Below are positions 8,757-17,569 of a stretch of DNA of 64,000 nucleotides, piece by piece. A program made the translations under genes and the position numbers. How positions within the stretch are numbered: position 1 is the first letter of the stretch; the number at the start of each line of letters is the position of its first letter. The DNA is taken from NCBI RefSeq assembly GCF_900101115.1, contig NZ_FNFU01000005.1, positions 149,060 to 213,059 of the forward strand, read 5' to 3'. This DNA is from Cryobacterium psychrotolerans (lineage in GTDB: Bacteria > Actinomycetota > Actinomycetes > Actinomycetales > Microbacteriaceae). Below the pieces are notes generated by a model that was not told where the DNA came from, made no database searches, and saw only the letters and a list, made by a program, of their open reading frames with translations.

Positions 8757-10722
8757 GGAAACGCACGTCCTTCGCGTTCTTTTGGATGAAGTTACGGCGG
8801 GACTCGACGTCCTCGCCCATCAGGGTGGAGAAGATTTCGTCGGCAGCCGCCGCGTCATCGAGGGTGACCTGCAGCAGCGTGCGGGATTCCGGAGCCATGG
8901 TCGTTTCCCACAGTTCCTTGTAGTCCATCTCGCCAAGACCCTTGTAGCGCTGGATGCCGTTGTCCTTGGGAATCCGCTTGCCGGCCGCGGCGCCATCCGC
9001 CAGCAGGGCGTCGCGCTCTCGGTCCGAGTACACGTATTCGTGCGCCGAGTTGGCCCACTTCAGTCGGTACAGCGGCGGCTGGGCGAGGTAGACGTAGCCC
9101 AGGTCGATCAGCGGGCGCATATACCGGAACAGCAATGTAAGCAGCAGGGTGGTGATGTGCTGGCCGTCGACGTCGGCATCGGCCATCAGCACGATCTTGT
9201 GGTAACGCACCTTGTCCGGGTTGAATTCCTCGCCGATGCCGGCGCCGAACGCCGTGATCATGGCCTGCACCTCGTTATTGCCGAGCGCGCGGTCGAGGCG
9301 AGCCTTCTCGACGTTGAGGATCTTGCCTCGGAGGGGGAGGATCGCCTGGGTCTCGGGGTTGCGTCCCTGCACGGCGGAACCGCCGGCCGAGTCACCCTCG
9401 ACGATGAAGATCTCGGAGAGGGAGGGGTCCTTGCTCTGGCAGTCCTTGAGCTTGCCGGGCATGCCGCCGCCCTCGAGCAGGCCCTTGCGGCGGGCCGTTT
9501 CCCGGGCCTTGCGCGCGGCCATCCGGGCGTTCGAGGCCTGGAGGGCCTTGCGGATGATCTCGCGGGCCGGGTTCGGGTTGCGGTTGAACCAGTCCGAGAG
9601 CTGGTCGCCCGCGACGCGCTGCACGAATGCCTTGGCCTCGGTGTTGCCCAGCTTGGTCTTCGTCTGTCCTTCGAACTGCGGTTCGGCGAGTTTGATCGAC
9701 ACGACGGCGGTCAGACCCTCGCGCACGTCGTCGCCGGTGAGGTTGTCATCCTTTTCCTTCAGGATGCCCTTCTCGCGGGCGTACTTGTTGACGAGCGTGG
9801 TGAGCGCGGCCCGGAAACCCTCTTCGTGGGTTCCACCCTCGTGGGTGTTGATCGTGTTCGCGTAGGTGTGCACGCTCTCCGTGTACGCGGTGGTCCACTG
9901 CATGGCCACTTCGAGCGCGATCTTGCGCTCCTTGTCTTCGAACTCGAAGGAGATGATTTCGTCGTTGACCAGGTCGGCCTTCTTGGCACGGTTCAGGTAG
10001 GCGACGTAGTCGACCAGGCCCTGCTCGTACATGAAGGTATTGGTGACGGGGTTGCCCTCGTCGTCAGCGTGTTCGGGCCGCTCGTCGGCGAGCGTGAGGC
10101 GCAGGCCCTTATTGAGGAAGGCCATCTGCTGGAACCGGGCGCGGAGCGTTTCGTAGTCGAACTCGACGGTCTCGAACGTTTCGGTGCTCGGCCAGAAGGT
10201 GATGGTCGTGCCGGTCTCGCTGGATTCTTCGCCCTTTTCCAGCGGAGCGTTGGGCACGCCGTCGGCGAAGCTCTGGCGCCAGACATGTCCCTGGCGGCGT
10301 ACCTCGACCTCGAGGCGGGACGACAGCGCGTTGACGACCGAGCTTCCGACTCCGTGCAGTCCGCCGGAGACGGAGTAGCCGCCGCCGCCGAACTTTCCGC
10401 CGGCGTGCAGGACCGTCAGCACGACCTCAACTGTCGAGCGGCCCTCGGCCTTGTGGATGTCGACCGGGATGCCGCGGCCGTTGTCCTCGACCCGAACCGC
10501 GCCGTCGGCGAGGATACGAATTCCGATGGTGTCGCAGTATCCGGCCAGCGCCTCATCGACGGAGTTGTCGACGATCTCGTAGACGAGGTGGTGCAGCCCG
10601 CGGGGACCCGTCGAACCGATGTACATTCCGGGTCGTTTGCGTACGGCTTCAAGTCCTTCGAGAACCTGGATATCGTCTGCGCCGTATTCGTGCGCCGGCT
10701 CTGTCTTTGGTTCAACTGACAT
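8746..10722 (-). CDS. gyrB: DNA gyrase subunit B
   Basis: GyrB is the ATPase subunit of gyrase. The 658-residue protein has the GHKL fold ([28 protein letters not shown]), the transducer domain and the TOPRIM region ([27 protein letters not shown]). The ATG at 10722 was chosen because AGGAG precedes it by 11 nt; an in-frame upstream start would add nine unlikely residues. The gene runs into gyrA with an 11-nt overlap. Confidence 0.97.
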   Translation of the reverse strand: MSVEPKTEPAHEYGADDIQVLEGLEAVRKRPGMYIGSTGPRGLHHLVYEIVDNSVDEALAGYCDTIGIRILADGAVRVEDNGRGIPVDIHKAEGRSTVEVVLTVLHAGGKFGGGGYSVSGGLHGVGSSVVNALSSRLEVEVRRQGHVWRQSFADGVPNAPLEKGEESSETGTTITFWPSTETFETVEFDYETLRARFQQMAFLNKGLRLTLADERPEHADDEGNPVTNTFMYEQGLVDYVAYLNRAKKADLVNDEIISFEFEDKERKIALEVAMQWTTAYTESVHTYANTINTHEGGTHEEGFRAALTTLVNKYAREKGILKEKDDNLTGDDVREGLTAVVSIKLAEPQFEGQTKTKLGNTEAKAFVQRVAGDQLSDWFNRNPNPAREIIRKALQASNARMAARKARETARRKGLLEGGGMPGKLKDCQSKDPSLSEIFIVEGDSAGGSAVQGRNPETQAILPLRGKILNVEKARLDRALGNNEVQAMITAFGAGIGEEFNPDKVRYHKIVLMADADVDGQHITTLLLTLLFRYMRPLIDLGYVYLAQPPLYRLKWANSAHEYVYSDRERDALLADGAAAGKRIPKDNGIQRYKGLGEMDYKELWETTMAPESRTLLQVTLDDAAAADEIFSTLMGEDVESRRNFIQKNAKDVRFLDI

Positions 10723-10844
10723 CTGAAATTGGGCTCCTGACCGTCGCACGGGCGACCATTCAGTCTACCAAACGGGCCGAGCGCTCCCGGCCACATACGC
10801 GCGTCTGGCGCGTTTTATTTGCGAGGGTGACCGAATTTGCCCGG

Positions 10845-11333
10845 TTACCCGTAGGTATCGCGTGGACCCCGCCCTGGAATTGATCTGGGGCCCTTTTTCC
10901 AGGAGGGGGCGTTGGGTCCCTGAAATCGGATTGACTCGATTCCGGCATCCGGATACTTCACGGCGATGTGATTCATGATCTCGACGCGCATCATCCTCAG
11001 CTGCGTGGCCCACGCGGTCGACTCGCAGCTCACGGTCAGCACACCGTCCTCGATTCCGGCGGGGGTGGAGTGTTTCGCGGTCTCCTCTCCGGCCAGCTCG
11101 ACCCACGATGCGAGGAGTTCGGACTGGGCGAGGGGAGAGTTCCAGCCGAGTTGCCTGGTGAGCGAACTGATCGCATCGCCGAGCCCCCGCGGGTCGCGGC
11201 CGGCCCCGAACGGAACGCTGGAGCCGGTTTCGTCACGGGTGCGGCGCTTGCCCCTGGATCGTTTGGCATTCGGGTCGCCGAAGACGTCTTTGAAGCGCAG
11301 GTATACGCGGCCCGCTTCGCTCTGCTCAGCCAT
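10845..11333 (-). CDS. dciA: DciA family (DUF721), probable DnaB helicase loader
   Basis: The 162-residue protein has a basic N-terminal region (KRSRGKRRTRD) and a DUF721 core (LGDAISSLTRQLGWNSPLAQ, then ELAGEETAKHSTP, then LTVSCESTAWATQLRMMR). In actinobacteria without DnaC or DnaI, DciA interacts with the replicative helicase DnaB; the dnaB gene of this genome is at 40115. The ATG at 11333 overlaps the recF stop by 8 nt, the conserved recF-dciA coupling. Confidence 0.9.
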   Translation of the reverse strand: MAEQSEAGRVYLRFKDVFGDPNAKRSRGKRRTRDETGSSVPFGAGRDPRGLGDAISSLTRQLGWNSPLAQSELLASWVELAGEETAKHSTPAGIEDGVLTVSCESTAWATQLRMMRVEIMNHIAVKYPDAGIESIRFQGPNAPSWKKGPRSIPGRGPRDTYG

Positions 11334-12501
11334 CGACAACAGCCCCCGCCCGGATGTGGACGGTGTGCGCCGCGAGGGCCTCTGGCACGTCCTCGAGAAC
11401 GGCGGCCGTGATAATCACCTGTTCGAAACCCGCGACGGCATCGGCCAGGCGCCGGCGCCGGGATTGGTCGAGCTCGGCGAACACGTCGTCGAGGATCACA
11501 ACCGGATCTCCGCTCGTGGAGTCGCGGCGCAAGAGCTCGGCCGAGGCGAGCTTCAGGGCCAGGGCGAACGACCACGATTCCCCGTGGCTCGCATAGCCCT
11601 TGGCAGGCAGGGCATTGAGCATGAAAACGAGGTCGTCCCGGTGCGGACCGGCCAGGGTCAACCCGCGCTCGAGTTCCTTCGGCCGCAGACTCGCCAGCGC
11701 CGCCCGGAAAAACTCCCGAGTCCCGGTGGTCGAGCCTGTCGCGGTGGTCGAGCCTGTCGAGACCCGGATTGCGCCCGCGTCGACCCCGGAATCTTCATCC
11801 GCCCCGAGGATGCTGAGCGAGGCGATCAGCGCCGGTCCATGGTCTTCGCCCGCCACGGACTGATAGGCCACGCGCAACGGTTCGCCGAGCTGGCGTACGA
11901 GTTCGGCGCGCTCGTCGATGATCTCGGAGCCCAGTTCGACGAGTCTCTCGTCCCAGATATCGAGTGTGCCCAGCGCATTCGGGCGCACGCCCGCCGCCCG
12001 GGCGGACTTCAAAAGAGTGTTCCGCTGTTTGAGCACCCGATCGTAGTCGGCCAGCACGGCGGAAATGCGCGGGGTGCGCAGCACGAGGAGCTGGTCGAGG
12101 AATCGTCGCCGACCGGATGGGTCGCCCCGGACCAGGGCGAGGTCCTCCGGTGCGAACAGCACGCTCGAGAAGTACCGCGGAAGTTCGCGGGTCTTGATCA
12201 CGGATCGGTTGACCTGCGCCCGGTTCAGCCCCGATCGGTTGATCTGGACTTCGGTGAGAAGGTCCCGGCCGTTGTATTCGAGCCGCGCTCGAATGATCGC
12301 GGCGTCCTGGCCGGCCCGGATCATGGCACCGGTTGTCGACACCCGGTGCGAACCGAGGGTGCTGAGAAAGCCGAGGGCCTCGATCAAGTTCGTTTTTCCC
12401 TGACCGTTGCGTCCCACGACCAGGTTGGGTCCTGGCAGGAACGGAACGTCGACCTGCGCGTAATTGCGGAAGTCGGTGAGTGACAAGTGTGTGACCCTCA
12501 C
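11326..12501 (-). CDS. recF: RecF recombination mediator
   Basis: RecF is an SMC-like ATPase that helps load RecA at single-strand gaps. The 391-residue protein has Walker A GRNGQGKT (30-37), the signature-region sequence LTLAGPHRDDL and Walker B VVILDDVFAELD near the C-terminus. A short insert at residues 247-260 is low in complexity (TGSTTATGSTTG) and comes from a tandem 18-bp repeat in the DNA. The gene lies between gnd and dciA on the same strand, in the conserved dnaA-dnaN-gnd-recF-dciA-gyrB order. Confidence 0.96.
   Translation of the reverse strand: MRVTHLSLTDFRNYAQVDVPFLPGPNLVVGRNGQGKTNLIEALGFLSTLGSHRVSTTGAMIRAGQDAAIIRARLEYNGRDLLTEVQINRSGLNRAQVNRSVIKTRELPRYFSSVLFAPEDLALVRGDPSGRRRFLDQLLVLRTPRISAVLADYDRVLKQRNTLLKSARAAGVRPNALGTLDIWDERLVELGSEIIDERAELVRQLGEPLRVAYQSVAGEDHGPALIASLSILGADEDSGVDAGAIRVSTGSTTATGSTTGTREFFRAALASLRPKELERGLTLAGPHRDDLVFMLNALPAKGYASHGESWSFALALKLASAELLRRDSTSGDPVVILDDVFAELDQSRRRRLADAVAGFEQVIITAAVLEDVPEALAAHTVHIRAGAVVDG
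11724..11759. repeat. Two tandem 18-bp repeats inside recF
   Basis: CGGTGGTCGAGCCTGTCG occurs twice in direct succession (11724-11741, 11742-11759), followed by AGACC. The word GACAGGCTCGACCACC resembles a short interspersed repeat that I recall from other Micrococcales genomes. Being 18 bp long it keeps the recF frame, adding TGSTTA and TGSTTG. Confidence 0.75.
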
Positions 12502-12507
12502 GCCGGG

Positions 12508-13395
12508 TCAGTCCGCCTTCTTCACGGCGTGGCCGCCGAACTGATGACGCAGGGCGGCGACGGCCTTCATGGCGGGTGAGTCATCCTGTCGAGACACAAA
12601 CCGCGCGAAAATCGACGCGCTGATCGTCGGCACAGGGACACCGTTGGCAATCGCTTCCTCGATCGTCCACCGGCCTTCACCCGAATCCTCGACGTAGCCC
12701 TCGATGTCGGACAGGTCGGGATCTTCCTTGAGGGCGCTGACGAGAAGCTCCAGCATCCAGGAACGCACGACGGTTCCCCGCTGCCAGGCGGTGAAAACGG
12801 CCGGGACATCCGTCATCAGGTCGTCGCGTTTTTCCAGGAGTTCATACCCCTCGGCGTATGCTTGCATGAGCGCATATTCGATACCGTTGTGCACCATCTT
12901 CGCGTAGTGGCCGGCGCCGACGGCTCCCGCGTGAACGAAACCCTCTTCACGCGCGCCCTCCGGGCGCAGTGCGTCGAAGACAGGCATCGCCCGCTCGACC
13001 TGGTCCGCCGCGCCGCCGACCATCAGGCCGTATCCGTTCTTCAGTCCCCAGATTCCGCCCGACACGCCGGCATCGATGTAGTACACACCGGTCTTCTCCA
13101 GGAGTGCGGCATGGCGGAAGTCGTCGGTGAACCGTGAGTTACCTCCCTCGATGACAAGATCGCCGGCGGCCAGCAGCCCCGAGAGTTCCCCGACCACCGA
13201 GTCTGTGACCTCGCCCGCTGGGACCATTATCCAGACGATCCGGGGTGCCGGAAGGGCCTGGATGAGCTCGGCGACGGATGCGACGTCGGTCAGGTCCGGA
13301 TTGCGGTCGTACCCCGTGACCTCAATGCCGCCCGCGCGCATCCGGGTGCGCATGTTCGCACCCATCCTGCCCAGGCCGATGATGCCAATGTGCAT
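12508..13395 (-). CDS. gnd: 6-phosphogluconate dehydrogenase, short decarboxylating type
   Basis: It oxidises and decarboxylates 6-phosphogluconate to ribulose 5-phosphate in the pentose phosphate pathway. The 295-residue length fits the short GndA class (about 300 residues) rather than the 470-residue form. The N-terminal Rossmann motif is GIIGLGRMGANM, the substrate region is DAGVSGGIWGLKNGYGLMVGG, and the catalytic-region motif is GHYAKMVHNGIEY. The position between dnaN and recF is typical for actinobacteria. Confidence 0.93.
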   Translation of the reverse strand: MHIGIIGLGRMGANMRTRMRAGGIEVTGYDRNPDLTDVASVAELIQALPAPRIVWIMVPAGEVTDSVVGELSGLLAAGDLVIEGGNSRFTDDFRHAALLEKTGVYYIDAGVSGGIWGLKNGYGLMVGGAADQVERAMPVFDALRPEGAREEGFVHAGAVGAGHYAKMVHNGIEYALMQAYAEGYELLEKRDDLMTDVPAVFTAWQRGTVVRSWMLELLVSALKEDPDLSDIEGYVEDSGEGRWTIEEAIANGVPVPTISASIFARFVSRQDDSPAMKAVAALRHQFGGHAVKKAD

Positions 13396-13423
13396 TTCGT
13401 GTCCTTTGACGGGAACTCGAGCC

Positions 13424-14572
13424 TCAGCGCAGGAGGAGGTTCGGCTGCAACAGGTACTTGTAGCTGTCGGCTCCCGGCTGGTCGCGTGAGTTCTGACTGG
13501 TGATGAGAACCGGGCCCGGCTTGTTCGGGTTCTCGGTTCTGGTGAACGAAATGCGCACGAACTCCGAGTGCACCGCTCCCAGTCCGTCCAGCAGGAACTG
13601 CGGCTTCAGGGAGACGACGGTCTCGGTGCCGGAGAGGATGGCGTCGATCTTCTCCGAAGCCTGGGCCTGTTCGGAGCCGATGGCCTCCAGGGTCAATCCG
13701 TCGGCGGCGAAGGTGAAACGCAGGGCTGCCTCCCGCTCGAGGACGAGCTGCACCCGGCGGGTCGCTTCGATGAGCTCCGCGGTGTTGATCACGGCGTAGT
13801 TGTCGACGGTCTCGGGGAACAAACGCCGGACGGGCGGGAAATTACCCTTGATCAGCAACGACGTCACGGTCTTCTTCTCCGCCGTGAAGGCGATGAGCTC
13901 ACGGTCGTCGGTGCTCGTGATCGCCACCGAGATGGTTCCGCTGTGCCCGAATGTCTTGCCGACCTCCTGCAGGGTGCGGGCGGGAACCAGGGCGGTGATT
14001 GTGCCCTGGGCCTCGTTTGAGCCGCGATCCCAGTCGATTTCGCGAACGGCAACCCGATAGCGGTCAGTGGCAACCATGCTCAGGCTGTTCTCGCTGATTT
14101 CGAGTTGTACGCCCGTGATCACGGGGGTCACGTCGTCACGGGATGCCGCGACGGCGACCTGCGCGACGGCCATGGAGAATTCTTCGGCCGGCACGAGCCC
14201 GGACTGGGCTCCCACCTGCGGAATGCTCGGATATTCCTCGACCGGCATGGACAAGAGTGTGAAGTTCGCGGAGCCGCAGCTGACCGAGATGCGGGACTCG
14301 TTGGTCGAGAACCGAACGGGGGCATTCGGCATCCGGCTGGCAATCTCGGCGAGGAGCCGGCCGGAGACGAGGACCTTGCCGGTTTCTTCGACATCGGCGG
14401 CGATTTCGGTCTGGGCGGAAACCTCGTAGTCGAACGAGGACAGGATCAGCCCGGTCTCCGTCGCTTCGATCAGAACTCCACTGAGGATCGGCAGGGTGGT
14501 GCGCTGGGGGAGAAGCTTGACCGCGAACGATACAGCTTCGCTGAAAACGTCCCGGTTGGCGTGGAATCTCAC
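13424..14572 (-). CDS. dnaN: DNA polymerase III sliding clamp (beta)
   Basis: The sliding clamp tethers DNA polymerase III to the template. The 382-residue length and triplicated clamp fold fit DnaN, with VRFHANRDVFSEAVSFAVK at the N-terminus. The GTG at 14572 was chosen because AGGAG sits seven bases upstream; the frame stays open further, but that extension covers the origin spacer and has no family similarity. It lies 360 bp downstream of dnaA. Confidence 0.96.
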   Translation of the reverse strand: MRFHANRDVFSEAVSFAVKLLPQRTTLPILSGVLIEATETGLILSSFDYEVSAQTEIAADVEETGKVLVSGRLLAEIASRMPNAPVRFSTNESRISVSCGSANFTLLSMPVEEYPSIPQVGAQSGLVPAEEFSMAVAQVAVAASRDDVTPVITGVQLEISENSLSMVATDRYRVAVREIDWDRGSNEAQGTITALVPARTLQEVGKTFGHSGTISVAITSTDDRELIAFTAEKKTVTSLLIKGNFPPVRRLFPETVDNYAVINTAELIEATRRVQLVLEREAALRFTFAADGLTLEAIGSEQAQASEKIDAILSGTETVVSLKPQFLLDGLGAVHSEFVRISFTRTENPNKPGPVLITSQNSRDQPGADSYKYLLQPNLLLR

Positions 14573-14931
14573 GAAGTTACTCCTGTCGAAGGCGGTGGGT
14601 GGCTCAATGCTAGTCGTCTTCCGGAGCGGGCCGGTGACCAGTAGCGCTGGGCAGTAAAGGTTGTCGGATGGAGAGATATAAGAATTCTTGTTAATGGTCT
14701 TAACCGCTGTGGAAACTGTGGATAACTCTGTGGACACAGCGTGATCACTGGGAACTACACGTTTGTAAGTTGTTAGCGGCCTGTGGGATTAAATGACAAG
14801 GAGTTGCGAGGTCCGGATCGGCCCGAGACGAGTTTTCACAGGCGACCGTCGAGTTTCAACAGATTGCGACCTGTTGTTGTCAGAGTTTCCACAGGGTTTT
14901 CCACAGGTGGAAAACTCTGGGTTTTTGTCAG
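14573..14931. other. dnaA-dnaN spacer with DnaA boxes, candidate oriC
   Basis: This gene-free stretch contains a perfect DnaA box (TGTGGATAA, 14717-14725), a near match (TGTGGACAC, 14729-14737), weaker boxes at 14708 and 14897, and a perfect palindrome TTTTCCACAGGTGGAAAA (14897-14914). The part around 14660-14705 is AT-rich and could be an unwinding element. In most actinobacteria oriC lies between dnaA and dnaN, which this fits. Confidence 0.75.
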
Positions 14932-16362
14932 TTACTTGTACCGGTGGTTCTGTTTGATGCGGTTCGTGAGCTCAGTGACCTGGTTGTAGATGGAACGGCG
15001 CTCCTTCATCAGCTCGCTGATCTTCTTGTTCGCGTACATCACCGTCGTGTGGTCGCGGTTGCCGAACAGCTGGCCAATCTTGGGCAGCGAGAGATTCGTG
15101 AGCTCCCGGCACAGGTACATGGCTATCTGCCGGGCAGTGGCGACGGCCTGGGACCGGGAAGAGCCGTAGAGGTCATCGACGGTGAGTTTGAAGTAGTCGG
15201 CCGTGTTGGTGATGATGTCGACCGGTGCGATGACGTTGTCCTCATCGAGGGTGATCAGGTCCTTGAGTACCGTCTGAACCAGGTCCATATCAACCGGTGT
15301 GCGGTTCAGGCTGGCGAACGCCGTGACGCGAATGAGTGTTCCTTCGAGTTCCCGGATGTTGGAGGACACCTTTGAGGCCATGAACTCGAGGATGTCGTCG
15401 GGAACCTGGAGCTTCTCGCTCTGGGCCTTCTTGCGGAGGATGGCGATGCGGGTCTCGAGGTCGGGAGCCTGGACATCCGTGATCAGACCCCACTCGAAGC
15501 GCGACCGCATCCGGTCTTCGAAACCGGTCAGGTGCTTGGGCGGCAGGTCGCTGGTGATGACCACCTGCTTGTTGTGGTCGTGCAGGGTGTTGAAGGTGTG
15601 GAAGAAGGCTTCCTGTGTCTCCGCCTTGCCCTGCAGGAACTGGATGTCGTCAATCATCAGGATGTCGATGTTGCGATAGCGCGACTGGAAGGCGGACCCG
15701 CGGTTGTTGGCAATCGAGTTGATGAAGTCGTTCGTGAATTCCTCGGAACTGACATACCGAACGCGGATGCCCGGATACAGACTCATGGCGTAGTGGCCGA
15801 TGGCGTGCAGGAGATGGGTCTTGCCGAGGCCACTCGAGCCGTAGATGAAGAGCGGGTTGTACGCCTTCGCGGGAGCCTCGGCCACAGCGACGGCTGCCGC
15901 ATGGGCGAATCGATTGGACTGGCCGATCACGAAGTTGTCGAAGCTGTACTTGTTGTTGAGACGTGTGTCGTGGGGGCGCTCGGGCGAGGTGGTCTCAAAG
16001 ACCGACAGCGGCGCGGCCGGTGTTTCGGCGATCGGGCGAGTGGGGGAGTCGAGCTGCGGCGGTTGCTGGGGACGCAACGATTCCTGTTCGAGTTCGGGAT
16101 TGACCACCACGTAGAAACTGGATACCGCGCTGGCTTCGTCGAGCTGGCCCATCGCCATCAGCAGCGGAACGCGCATGCGCTGGTTCAGCATGCTCGCCGT
16201 GAATTCGTTGGGCACCTCCAGGTAGAAGGTTCCGGCCGCAATTCCCTTGGGTTCGACCAGGGTAAGAAAGCCGTAGAGCATCGGTGTGATGCTGTCGTCG
16301 GACTCCAGAGTGGTCAGCACCGACCGCCAGGTGTCCGTTATGGGCTGTTCTCCGTCTGCCAT
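14932..16362 (-). CDS. dnaA: Chromosomal replication initiator DnaA
   Basis: DnaA binds 9-bp boxes and opens oriC. The 476-residue protein has an N-terminal DnaB-interaction domain, a variable Pro-rich linker (about 95-130), an AAA+ domain with Walker A GSSGLGKT (175-182) and Walker B ILMIDDIQF, and a C-terminal helix-turn-helix with the signature GNRDHTTVMYA. It is flanked on both sides by DnaA boxes, which suggests autoregulation as well as initiation. Confidence 0.98.
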   Translation of the reverse strand: MADGEQPITDTWRSVLTTLESDDSITPMLYGFLTLVEPKGIAAGTFYLEVPNEFTASMLNQRMRVPLLMAMGQLDEASAVSSFYVVVNPELEQESLRPQQPPQLDSPTRPIAETPAAPLSVFETTSPERPHDTRLNNKYSFDNFVIGQSNRFAHAAAVAVAEAPAKAYNPLFIYGSSGLGKTHLLHAIGHYAMSLYPGIRVRYVSSEEFTNDFINSIANNRGSAFQSRYRNIDILMIDDIQFLQGKAETQEAFFHTFNTLHDHNKQVVITSDLPPKHLTGFEDRMRSRFEWGLITDVQAPDLETRIAILRKKAQSEKLQVPDDILEFMASKVSSNIRELEGTLIRVTAFASLNRTPVDMDLVQTVLKDLITLDEDNVIAPVDIITNTADYFKLTVDDLYGSSRSQAVATARQIAMYLCRELTNLSLPKIGQLFGNRDHTTVMYANKKISELMKERRSIYNQVTELTNRIKQNHRYK

Positions 16363-16760
16363 GATTGCCTAATCTCTGAAATTCCGACTGGGCCGGAAGC
16401 CGCTGGGTTGGTGCCGCGCTCTGGACATCGATTTAATCGCCGAACAAAGCATCCACAAAGTTATCCACCGCCTGTGTGTAAATCCGGTCTAATTCACAGG
16501 TTTCCTGCCCAAACCTGTGGATAACTTGTCCTCACGGTAGTCACTCGCCGATAGTCAGTCCAAATTAGCCACGATCCCGCCGCGTGTCACTCCGACGATT
16601 AGCGGAATTCTTGTGCAGAATCGGTCGTTTGGGCTTGCTGGGTTTGACCAGAACAGGGTGAGGCCGTAGTTTTAGTAGGTTGACCCCAGCCCGAGGGCTA
16701 GCTACTTCTTTCCCGGCCATTGTCCTGGCCTGCGGATATCCAACACGTGGAGATTGAGCA
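16363..16760. other. dnaA-rpmH divergent spacer with DnaA boxes
   Basis: A 398-bp gene-free region lies between the divergent dnaA and rpmH. A perfect box TGTGGATAA is at 16516-16524, TTATCCACC (one mismatch) at 16461-16469 and GCATCCACA at 16449-16457. It must hold the dnaA and rpmH promoters, and it may be a second half of the origin or the DnaA autoregulatory site. Confidence 0.65.
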
Positions 16761-16898
16761 ATGAGCAAGAGAACGTTCCAGCCGAACAACCGTCGTCGCG
16801 CGAAGGTGCATGGCTTCCGTTTGCGTATGCGCACCCGCGCCGGCCGCGCAATTCTCGGTGCCCGCCGTCGCAAGGGTCGCACCGAACTCTCCGCTTAG
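16761..16898 (+). CDS. rpmH: Ribosomal protein bL34
   Basis: The 45-residue, very basic protein begins [20 protein letters not shown] and ends GRTELSA, the complete bL34 pattern. GGAG precedes the ATG. It is the first gene of the rpmH-rnpA-yidD-yidC-khpB-rsmG unit that runs away from dnaA. Confidence 0.97.
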   Translation: MSKRTFQPNNRRRAKVHGFRLRMRTRAGRAILGARRRKGRTELSA

Positions 16899-16904
16899 GC
16901 TCCG

Positions 16905-17243
16905 ATGCTCGCCGGGGCCAATCGCATCACGAGCGGGAGCGACTACAAAGCCGTTGTTCGACGGGGTTTGCGCTACGTCGCACCCCATACGGTTACGTAT
17001 GTTCGCAAGAGCCGTGAAGATTCCCCGGCGCGTTTTGGTTTCATCGTCGCAAAGAGTGTGGGTGGCGCAGTGAGCCGCAATCGCGTTCGTCGGCGGCTGA
17101 AGGCCGCGAGCTACGAGATCCTGACGTCGGTCCGACCGGGAACGGATGTCGTGGTGCGTGCTCTGCCCTCGGCGTTGGACACGAGCTGGCCCGCGCTCAA
17201 GGCCGAACTCTCCGATGCGCTCGTCAAGGGCGGCGCCCGGTAG
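16905..17243 (+). CDS. rnpA: Ribonuclease P protein component
   Basis: This protein subunit helps the RNase P RNA remove 5' leaders from precursor tRNAs. The 112-residue length is standard and the RNA-contacting motif RNRVRRRLK is present after GFIVAKSVGGAVS. It begins 6 nt after rpmH and abuts yidD, so the genes are probably co-transcribed. Confidence 0.95.
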   Translation: MLAGANRITSGSDYKAVVRRGLRYVAPHTVTYVRKSREDSPARFGFIVAKSVGGAVSRNRVRRRLKAASYEILTSVRPGTDVVVRALPSALDTSWPALKAELSDALVKGGAR

Positions 17244-17561
17244 ATGGCCGTGAACAGGGTGATTGCGACGATTGTGCTGTTCCCCCGCAACATGGGGGTT
17301 CTCCTCCTGCGTGCGTACCGCGCTGTGATTTCCCCGCTCTATGGGGACGTCTGCCGGTACTACCCCTCGTGCTCGGCGTACACCCTGGGCGCGGTCCAGG
17401 AACACGGCCTCGTGATCGGATCTGCCCTCGGCGCGAGGCGTCTCGCCCGGTGTCATCCGTGGGCCGAAGGCGGAGTGGATGATGTCCCGCTCAAGCGCAC
17501 ACGCCGTTACCGAGTGACATCCTTTGGATTTGTTGTCGCACCAAGCCACGGAAAGGGCTGA
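17244..17561 (+). CDS. yidD: Membrane protein insertion efficiency factor
   Basis: This 105-residue member of the YidD (DUF37) family assists YidC-dependent insertion. The family core is visible: AYRAVISPLYGDVCRYYPSCSAY (split here as AYRAVISPLYG and CRYYPSCS), then GARRLARCHPW. It starts directly after the rnpA stop and ends 8 nt before yidC. The C-terminal tail past residue 85 is variable. Confidence 0.92.
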   Translation: MAVNRVIATIVLFPRNMGVLLLRAYRAVISPLYGDVCRYYPSCSAYTLGAVQEHGLVIGSALGARRLARCHPWAEGGVDDVPLKRTRRYRVTSFGFVVAPSHGKG

Positions 17562-17569
17562 CCCGAAGT

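Noticed and set aside
6486..8789. Open frame of 767 codons on the plus strand
   Set aside because: It is antisense to gyrA over its whole length; long antisense frames are usual in high-GC genes, and its Val/Asp/Gly-rich sequence matches no family.
8662..10719. Open frame of 685 codons on the plus strand
   Set aside because: It is antisense to gyrB and has the same low-complexity composition.
14573..14737. 55-residue N-terminal extension of DnaN
   Set aside because: It covers DnaA boxes, lacks similarity to clamps, and the GTG at 14572 has a good ribosome-binding site.
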